Shown here in pieces: positions 22,082-23,641 of a DNA stretch of 23,641 bases. The stretch covers positions 1 through 23,641 of the forward strand of contig JBDHZU010000019.1 in assembly GCA_039812085.1 (NCBI GenBank), in the 5' to 3' direction. The notes below the pieces were generated by a model. It saw only the letters and a list, made by a program, of their open reading frames with translations. It made no database searches and was not told the origin of the DNA. The translations under genes and the position numbers were made by a program. The DNA is from JBDHZU01 sp039812085. GTDB lineage: Bacteria; Actinomycetota; Actinomycetes; S36-B12; UBA10799. Every line of letters starts with the position of its first letter. Position 1 is the stretch's first letter.

Positions 22082-22171
22082 GCCGCGCTCGTAAGGCTGG
22101 CGAGCGCGCCGCAGTCAGAGCAGATTTCACCCGGTACTGATCAACACGGCTCATTCCCCAATAGCTGGCGC

Positions 22172-22218
22172 ACAACACCCCGCCCGGCAATGGCGGTAAC
22201 CGGGCGGGGTGTTGTTTT
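22172..22218. terminator. Perfect 16-bp GC-rich terminator hairpin
   Basis: ACAACACCCCGCCCGG (22172-22187) pairs with its full complement at 22200-22215 across a 12-nt loop. A TTTT run follows on the plus strand, not on the minus strand. It lies 18 nt downstream of the minus-strand His-rich gene, which it probably terminates, and the T run suggests it also stops plus-strand transcription. Confidence 0.85.
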
Positions 22219-22235
22219 CTCGGCGCTACTTGCGG

Positions 22236-22487
22236 TTAGTGCTCGTGGACATGATCACCGTGTTGGTAGTGACGATGACCGTCATGGATGTGGTCAACAT
22301 GATCGCCGTGCTGCACGGTTTCGTGACCATCTCCTTCGAAATGTTCACCCTCATGGCCCTCATGGATGACTTCTTCGGTGTGCATTTCGCCGTTGTGTAC
22401 GTGGTCGATGTGGCCTTCGTGTTCAACGGTTTTGTGTCCGTCGCCTGGCAGATGCTCGTGGTCAGACGCAGGATGTCGATCGGTCAT
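22236..22487 (-). CDS. Small His-rich, probably metal-binding protein
   Basis: This 83-residue protein contains 23 His, many Asp and Glu, and no Cys. It has an internal duplication: residues 11-36 and 48-73 share the pattern GDGH-TV-H--H-DH-H-G--H. It has no signal peptide or membrane segment, so it is probably a cytosolic zinc or other divalent-metal (nickel, copper) store or chaperone. A Fur-family-type box stands 56 bp upstream, so expression may respond to metal. The family is not one I know by name. The start ATG at 22487 lacks a strong ribosome site (GGA 8 nt before it), and the ORF, though low in complexity, is supported by the repeat structure, the upstream box and the terminator after its stop. 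Confidence 0.78.
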   Translation of the reverse strand: MTDRHPASDHEHLPGDGHKTVEHEGHIDHVHNGEMHTEEVIHEGHEGEHFEGDGHETVQHGDHVDHIHDGHRHYQHGDHVHEH

Positions 22488-22542
22488 TGGGGGATCCGTT
22501 CGTTAGGGAGGTTGGGTTGACCTCGTTGCGGGAGATACTACT

Positions 22543-22561
22543 GATAATGGTAATCAATTTC
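22543..22561. promoter_or_regulatory. Fur-family (Fur/Zur) box between divergent genes
   Basis: GATAATGGTAATCAATTTC matches 16 of 19 positions of the classical Fur-box consensus (GATAATGATAATCATTATC). It lies 56 bp before the His-rich gene and 72 bp before the YihY gene, so it could control either or both. Zur and Fur share related palindromes, and the His-rich neighbour makes zinc the more likely signal. TAGTAT just after it on the minus strand could be the -10. Confidence 0.65.
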
Positions 22562-22632
22562 AATAGATACTCTCATCGCTCTGTACCCCCAAGCTGCGTA
22601 CCGGGCATCACCACAGTCGCTGTGCTTCGATC

Positions 22633-23628
22633 GTGGGCGTGACACGAACTGTCGATACCCACAACCGCACCGGCGACGAGGAACTACCCGGACCACTGGC
22701 CAAGATCGACGAGTTCCAGCAATCTCATTCCTGGTTGGCGGTTCCGATCGCCGTATGGCGCAAGTTCGCTGACGATCGCGGAGCAAAGCTTGCTGCCCTG
22801 ATCAGCTACTACGGGTTCCTTTCCATCTTCCCGTTGCTAATCGTTGCCACCACCGTCGTCACCCGCTACCTCGATGATCTTGCCGTCACCGATAAAGACC
22901 TGGCGGAGAAAGTTCTCAACTCGGCAGTGGGTTCGTTCCTGCCTGTGGGATCGAACGGACAGGTGCAAGCGCTGCAGCTATCCGGCATTGCGTTGGTTAT
23001 CGCGCTACTCGTTGCTCTCTGGTCAGGGCTCGCCGTCGGCCACAACATGCAGTACGCAATGAACGTTGTCTACGAAGTCCCACGCGATGAAGAACCCGGC
23101 TTCGTCGGGCAATTGCTGCGCAGTCTGACTCTGCTCATCATCGTCGGACTCGGCCTACCCGCCACGACCGTGATCATGGGCTTCTTTGGAGCCAGTAACA
23201 ACGTGGGCGTCCGGATCATCACTCAGCTCGGGGTATTCGCACTATCCACGCTCGTACTCATGGCAGCCTTCCGTCGCTCAACCATGGCAAGAACGACCTG
23301 GCGAGAAGTCCTCCCGGGTGCTGCACTTGCTGCCTTGGCCTGGTTGGTCAGCCAAAACATCGCCACCTCACTGTTGACGTCAAAGGTGGCGAGCGCAGGC
23401 AACACCTACGGCGGATATGCCCTGGTCATTGCCTTGCTGTTCTGGTTCTTCTTGCTCGCCCAAATCACGTTGTACTGCGCAGAACTCAACGTGGTGCTTG
23501 CCCGAGGCTTATGGCCACGCGGCCTTCGTGCTGGTGGTTCGGAGAATACGAAGACCGTAGAGACCGTCACCGACAAAGACGGTGAAACGGTTGATCTGAG
23601 TGACGAAGAGAAGAAAGAAGAGAAGTAG
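22633..23628 (+). CDS. YihY/BrkB (UPF0761) family membrane protein
   Basis: This 331-residue inner-membrane protein has about six membrane helices and the YihY/BrkB family pattern: FADDRGAKLAALISYYGFLSIFPLL near 46-70, an aromatic-Pro-rich second helix, ALWSGLAVGHNMQYAMNVVYEVP (128-150), and near the end GNTYGGYALVIALLFWFFLLAQITLYCAELN. The last 30 residues are acidic and Lys-rich, ending EEKKEEK, and face the cytosol. The family's function is unsettled; earlier links to ribonuclease BN were mistaken. Start GTG at 22633 is one option, with a GTG six nt later as an alternative; no strong ribosome site is present. The gene ends 13 nt before the window edge. Confidence 0.87.
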   Translation: MGVTRTVDTHNRTGDEELPGPLAKIDEFQQSHSWLAVPIAVWRKFADDRGAKLAALISYYGFLSIFPLLIVATTVVTRYLDDLAVTDKDLAEKVLNSAVGSFLPVGSNGQVQALQLSGIALVIALLVALWSGLAVGHNMQYAMNVVYEVPRDEEPGFVGQLLRSLTLLIIVGLGLPATTVIMGFFGASNNVGVRIITQLGVFALSTLVLMAAFRRSTMARTTWREVLPGAALAALAWLVSQNIATSLLTSKVASAGNTYGGYALVIALLFWFFLLAQITLYCAELNVVLARGLWPRGLRAGGSENTKTVETVTDKDGETVDLSDEEKKEEK

Positions 23629-23641
23629 GCCCAATCACGTT

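Noticed and set aside
1..23641. CRISPR arrays, insertion sequences, integrases, phage or conjugation genes
   Set aside because: Looked for repeated spacers, transposase-like proteins and terminal inverted repeats; none are visible in the window.

Overview
The window looks like part of an actinobacterial (Actinomycetota) chromosome with moderate GC content. The indications are three secreted Rpf/transglycosylase-like proteins, a RHH-DUF4097 gene pair of actinobacterial type, many ATGA/GTGA stop-start overlaps, and several genes whose start codon lies 6-7 nt after a TAnnnT -10 box, as in leaderless actinobacterial transcripts. I cannot name a genus. There is no rRNA, CRISPR array, transposase or phage gene; the only RNA gene I can define firmly is a tRNA-Lys.

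Layout: (1) 52-2409, minus strand: three tandem paralogous genes for secreted Rpf-like muralytic enzymes, each with the same short module before the catalytic domain. The leader between the first two is long and structured and may be a c-di-AMP (ydaO-type) riboswitch. (2) 2555-6223, minus strand: a tight three-gene operon encoding a K+-channel-like membrane protein, a TRIC/UPF0126 membrane protein and a double-domain nitrilase-family protein whose second domain has lost two of three catalytic residues. (3) 6314-8932: two divergent exported proteins, one with duplicated Ig-like domains and one a beta-helix with a fibronectin III tail. (4) 9017-11699, plus strand: an overlapping DegT aminotransferase, PglC-type phosphoglycosyl transferase and ATP-grasp ligase, probably making and attaching the first (amino)sugar of a surface glycan. 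(5) 11703-15262, minus strand: a methyltransferase, a DUF4097 protein with its ribbon-helix-helix partner behind a repeat-containing promoter, and a secreted six-bladed propeller protein with an IPT/TIG domain. (6) tRNA-Lys(TTT). (7) 15671-20000, plus strand: a glycan operon with GT4, GT2, an EpsG/Wzy-like polymerase and a flippase, overlapping tail-to-tail with a minus-strand TagF-like polymer transferase. (8) 21205-23628: an SDR of the enoyl-CoA-reductase-like type, a small His-rich protein, a Fur/Zur-like box, and a YihY/BrkB membrane protein.

Most of the window therefore concerns the cell envelope: wall remodelling by the Rpf-like proteins, Wzx/Wzy-type synthesis of a surface polysaccharide in two plus-strand blocks, teichoic-acid-like polymer transfer, and exported repeat proteins. 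The least ordinary items are the conserved module of the Rpf paralogs with its structured leader, the channel-TRIC-pseudo-nitrilase operon, the 22-bp repeats at the RHH promoter, and the His-rich gene behind a Fur-family box.
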